From JBCDBH01 sp039184055 (GTDB taxonomy: Bacteria > Acidobacteriota > Thermoanaerobaculia > Multivoradales > J023), in the NCBI GenBank assembly GCA_039184055.1, contig JBCDBH010000030.1:1-27767 (forward strand): a stretch of 27,767 bases of DNA, written 5' to 3'. The notes under the pieces were generated by a model. That model searched no databases and was not told where the DNA came from. It saw nothing but the letters and a program-made list of their open reading frames with translations. A program made the translations under genes and the position numbers. Position 1 is the first letter of the stretch; each line of letters begins with the position of its first letter. Shown one piece after another: positions 24,865 through 27,767 of this stretch.

Positions 24865-25155
24865 GTGAGAGAGATCCGGCAGACCTCTGAGTACATGCGG
24901 TGGTTCGACAAACTCCGTGATCGTCAGGCCAAGGCGCGGATCGTGACACGGATCCGTCGACTCCAACTCGGTAACCCAGGCGATGTGGAACCTGTCGGGG
25001 AAGGCATCTCCGAGCTCAGGATCCACTATGGACCTGGATACCGCGTGTACTTCGTCGAACGCGGCGAGCTGCTGGTTGTTTTGCTCGCGGGTGGTGATAA
25101 GCGAACTCAATCGCGCGATGTCGCCACGGCAAAAGCACTTGCAAAAACAGTGTGA
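24865..25155 (+). CDS. RelE/HigB-family type II toxin
   Basis: A 96-residue protein of the RelE/ParE superfamily, in the addiction-module killer subgroup. It starts IRQTSEYMRWFDKLRD, has KARIVTRIRRLQLGNPGDVEPVGEGISELRI (broken here only by normal linkers), GPGYRVYFVERG, then LLAGGDKRTQSRDVATA. Such toxins usually cut mRNA at the ribosome. The start codon is a GTG with no clear Shine-Dalgarno; an ATG upstream at 24857 is closed by a stop after two codons. The antitoxin gene follows immediately, giving the toxin-first order of HigBA-type modules. Confidence 0.88.
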   Translation: MREIRQTSEYMRWFDKLRDRQAKARIVTRIRRLQLGNPGDVEPVGEGISELRIHYGPGYRVYFVERGELLVVLLAGGDKRTQSRDVATAKALAKTV

Positions 25156-25163
25156 GGAGCATG

Positions 25164-25451
25164 ATGAAAACCAAGACCTACCGATGGGATGCGGTTGATT
25201 TCTTGAAGTCGCCAGATGATACGGCCGCTTACCTCGAGGCGGCGCTCGAAGACGGCGATGTGTCACTCATCGCGGCCGCGTTGGGAGATATCGCGCGAGC
25301 CAAAGGTATGGCCAAGGTGGCTCGTGACACGGGGCTCGGTCGTGAGAGCCTGTACAAAGCCTTGTCGGCGGACGGCAATCCCGAGCTCGGGACCGTGCTC
25401 AAGGTCGTCCGTTCTCTCGGTTTGAGCCTCCACGCCAAGCCAGTGAGCTGA
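25164..25451 (+). CDS. HigA-like/addiction-module antidote protein
   Basis: A 95-residue antitoxin with an XRE-like helix-turn-helix. Visible family features are AAYLEAALEDGD, LIAAALGDIARAKGMAKVARDTGLGRESLYKAL (helix-turn-helix in the middle) and NPELGTVLKVVRSLGL. It should neutralise the toxin and bind the palindrome upstream of the operon. A GAGGAG ribosome-binding site lies 4 bases before the ATG at 25164. A GTG at 25152 (overlapping the toxin stop) and an ATG at 25161 are in frame, but the ribosome-binding site lies within or too close to them. Confidence 0.88.
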   Translation: MKTKTYRWDAVDFLKSPDDTAAYLEAALEDGDVSLIAAALGDIARAKGMAKVARDTGLGRESLYKALSADGNPELGTVLKVVRSLGLSLHAKPVS

Positions 25452-25524
25452 CGGTTTCGCGTTCGCCACTGGACGGCCTTGCCTTCGGCATAAGGATCAT
25501 TGACCGTGTACTAGGACTATATCG

Positions 25525-27767
25525 ATGCCCGATTCTGAGATGATGTCGTATTCCCACACGCCCATCGACACCTGGCAGAAGTTCGAGAGCTTCTGCAGCG
25601 ATTTCTTCCAGCAGTATTGGGACGCGAGCTTCACCCAAATCGTCGGCCGCTCAGGACAGTCTCAGCACGGTTTGGATGTGCTCGTTTTCCTTCCCGATAT
25701 GAAATTCCGGGGCGTGCAATGCAAGCAGAAACTCACCGGCCAGCTCACCCGAGCCGAGATGAAAGCCGAGCTCGAGGCGACAGCTGGGCTCGACGTGAAG
25801 CTCGATCACTATGTGTTCGCAACCACGGCACCACGAGACGAGAAAGTTCAGCGCTGGGCACGGGAGTTGGCGAAGACCGTCACGTTCACGGTTCAGGTGA
25901 TTGCCTGGCACGACTTCTGTGACAAGTTGAGCGACGTTGCCTACCAGGGCATTGTCGAAAAACACTTTCCCGATCTCCATCTGGTTCGACCACCCGCCGA
26001 TCCGACCGATCCAGAAGACGCGTTGATGGCTTTTCGTCATGAGCATTTCAGCGGGTTGCTGCCGTTACCGAGCCTGGCCCAGGCGCGTGGACAAAGAAAC
26101 GCCGAGCTGAAGCTGACCGATGTGTATACGGCTCTCGATGTGGACGCCGAACTACAGGCTTGGTGGCACGAAGGTGAGGCGAAACAGGCCGAGATCAACC
26201 TTCCAGGCGATGAGGCTTATCTCGACCGATTGCTTAGTCATGCTCAGTCTAAATTAGCTGGAGGTTCAGATCGCGATCGCTTCAAACGGCGCTGTCGTGC
26301 TCTCGAAGCCGCGGCGGCGAATCGACATCTGGTGCTCGTCGGCGCGCCAGGAAGCGGCAAGAGTACGTTCGGTCGCTATCTGGTGGCGTGTCTTCTTGGT
26401 GAGAGTCTCGGGCGACCCGAGGCCAACCTCACCAAGCTGAATGGTGATGATGGCGACTTCATCGCTTGGCCGCATGGCGCGCCTCTGGCTTTCTTTGTAT
26501 CGCTACAGAAGTTCCAAACCTCGTCGTCTTTCCCGAGCAACAAGGATGCCGGGAGAGCTCATCATCTGATCTCTTTTCTCGATGGCTTGCCACCAGCAAG
26601 TGCTCTTTTCTCCGCCGGACTTCGCAATCTGCTCCGCGAGCCCAACGGCGTTCTCGTGGTGCTCGATGGCCTCGACGAAACACCATCCGCCGAAGCGTCG
26701 CGTAAGCAGCTCTGTGCCGTCATTAGTGACTTCGTTCGGGCCTATCCTGAATGCCGTGTGCTCGTAACCAGCCGACCCTACGCTTATCGCGCCGACAGTC
26801 CATGGCAACTCGATGGTTTCGAAAGCGTTGAGCTCGCCTCGTTCGACAACGCTCAGCAAGAAGCCTTCATCGAGGCTTGGTACCAGCGTTTGGTGTTGCG
26901 CAAGCTGCTCGACGTCAGCGACGAGCGTCGTCAGGCAATGGTCAATGACCTGATCGGACAAGTGAGCGGCACCTCCTATCTGTCTCCGCTCGCCACCAGC
27001 CCGCTCATGCTCACCATGATGGCCGATCTTCACGCATCGAACGGAGGGCGATTGCCATCAGGCGGACGCGCCGCGCTCTACGAAGAGAGCATCGATCTCT
27101 TGCTCGACCGTTGGAACGAAACCCGTGAAGGCAAGAAACCCACCGAAGCGCTCGGTATGCCGCTCGAACAGATCCTCGAGGCGCTCCAGAAGCTTGCCTT
27201 CGACGTTCATCGGTCACGGGGTGTGAGTGACGCTGAGACGCCTGAGATCAAGCACACCGAGTTATGGGAGGCGTTGACCGATACGCGCGACAAATATGAA
27301 ACGACGGGTCCGGCACCGATCGACGACAAGGAGATCATGGACTATCTCCATCAGCGATCAGGCATCCTGATTGGCGAAAGCGACAAGATCTACCGCTTTC
27401 CTCACCGTAGCTTTCAGGAATACCTTGCCGCCTCGTATCTCAAAGACAATCAATTCCCTCGACTGCTCAACAAGGTCGTTAGCGAGGATCCGGCGTTGTG
27501 GCGCGAGGTCGTGCAGTTAGTAGTCGGGCAAGTGCCCGACTTTATGCGTTGGCGAATCTTCGAAACACTTGTTAATAAAACTCCATCAGGACCGGAGCTC
27601 GACGATCCGAGATTCATGCGTGCCTTGCTCGCCGGTTTGGCACTCCGCGAATGTGGCCTGATCGCCAAGAAACACGAGTCGGTGGATGAGGAGAAGAAGG
27701 AACGGATTCGACTTTGGCTGAGGAGCACCGTCGAGCTCGGTGCGCTCGATGTCAAAGACCGTGCCCA
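25525..27767 (+). CDS. Mrr-like nuclease fused to NACHT NTPase, putative antiphage NLR-like protein, 3' truncated
   Basis: The frame is open from ATG 25525 to the window end, at least 747 residues. Residues 1 to about 130 form a PDDEXK/Mrr-like nuclease: FEXF with Glu21, IVGRSGQSQHGLD with Asp51, and VQCKQK with Gln65 and Lys67. A linker containing LKLTDVYTALDV follows. The NACHT domain has Walker A GAPGSGKST (273-281), Walker B VVLDGLDE (Asp381, Asp384, Glu385) and VTSRPYAY (from 414). FPHRSFQEYLAA (from 625) is typical of the NACHT winged-helix region. The C-terminal sensor is cut off. This architecture matches the Avs/bNACHT class, in which phage sensing triggers oligomerisation and DNA cleavage. 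An AGGA ribosome-binding site lies 8 bases upstream. It follows a toxin-antitoxin pair by 73 bp. Confidence 0.88.
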   Translation, partial: MPDSEMMSYSHTPIDTWQKFESFCSDFFQQYWDASFTQIVGRSGQSQHGLDVLVFLPDMKFRGVQCKQKLTGQLTRAEMKAELEATAGLDVKLDHYVFATTAPRDEKVQRWARELAKTVTFTVQVIAWHDFCDKLSDVAYQGIVEKHFPDLHLVRPPADPTDPEDALMAFRHEHFSGLLPLPSLAQARGQRNAELKLTDVYTALDVDAELQAWWHEGEAKQAEINLPGDEAYLDRLLSHAQSKLAGGSDRDRFKRRCRALEAAAANRHLVLVGAPGSGKSTFGRYLVACLLGESLGRPEANLTKLNGDDGDFIAWPHGAPLAFFVSLQKFQTSSSFPSNKDAGRAHHLISFLDGLPPASALFSAGLRNLLREPNGVLVVLDGLDETPSAEASRKQLCAVISDFVRAYPECRVLVTSRPYAYRADSPWQLDGFESVELASFDNAQQEAFIEAWYQRLVLRKLLDVSDERRQAMVNDLIGQVSGTSYLSPLATSPLMLTMMADLHASNGGRLPSGGRAALYEESIDLLLDRWNETREGKKPTEALGMPLEQILEALQKLAFDVHRSRGVSDAETPEIKHTELWEALTDTRDKYETTGPAPIDDKEIMDYLHQRSGILIGESDKIYRFPHRSFQEYLAASYLKDNQFPRLLNKVVSEDPALWREVVQLVVGQVPDFMRWRIFETLVNKTPSGPELDDPRFMRALLAGLALRECGLIAKKHESVDEEKKERIRLWLRSTVELGALDVKDRA

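Noticed and set aside
25452..25524. TTGACC and TATATC near 25498-25522 as a promoter for the NACHT gene
   Set aside because: The boxes are only 12 bases apart, too close for a normal sigma-70 promoter.

Overview
The window is GC-rich bacterial chromosome (roughly 63-65% GC by eye) with densely packed genes and strong GC3 codon use. Gram-negative envelope genes (a Wza-type outer-membrane polysaccharide exporter and lipoprotein signals), large SGNH/AlgJ-like proteins, a DUF3417-type glucan phosphorylase and a bacterial RRM protein suggest a myxobacterial or other deltaproteobacterial-grade lineage, or a nearby phylum such as Acidobacteriota. The sequence alone does not settle the taxonomy. No rRNA, tRNA, CRISPR array, transposase or integrase was seen.

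Layout. (1) 1-4545: four SGNH-fold proteins. Two are tandem AlgJ/AlgX-like paralogues, the first cut by the window edge. Two are divergently transcribed, membrane-anchored GDSL-type proteins. A degenerate direct-repeat array lies at about 1903-2140. (2) 4582-8146: an ALG5-like family 2 glycosyltransferase and a Lon protease with an unusual acidic insert just before its ATPase domain, closed by a clear terminator. (3) 8171-11411, minus strand: a TfoX N-domain protein, an amino-acid permease fused to EIIA-like and TrkA-C domains, and a SAM methyltransferase. (4) 11480-20831, minus strand: an exopolysaccharide operon read from Wza through a Wzc/Wzz co-polymerase, a CpsD-like protein that has lost its nucleotide-binding motifs, a GT4, a Wzy/O-antigen-ligase protein, a second GT4, a CapK/PaaK-like adenylate-forming enzyme and a SufS-like PLP enzyme. 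(5) 20983-23136: glycogen phosphorylase. (6) 23249-24779, plus strand: an unknown membrane-anchored protein and an RRM RNA-binding protein, with a terminator. (7) 24840-27767, plus strand: a RelE/HigB-HigA type toxin-antitoxin pair with a palindromic operator, then a large gene running off the right edge. That gene encodes an Mrr-like (PDDEXK) nuclease fused to a NACHT NTPase, the architecture of bacterial NLR-like antiphage proteins.

How the parts relate. The exopolysaccharide operon supplies export, chain-length control, polymerisation and two sugar transfers. The flippase and initiating transferase are not in the window. The SGNH cluster may decorate a surface polysaccharide. The right end looks like the edge of a defence island: codon use is more AT-tolerant and the host-typical CGATCG word becomes rarer. 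The most interesting item is the nuclease-NACHT gene, whose C-terminal sensor lies outside the window.
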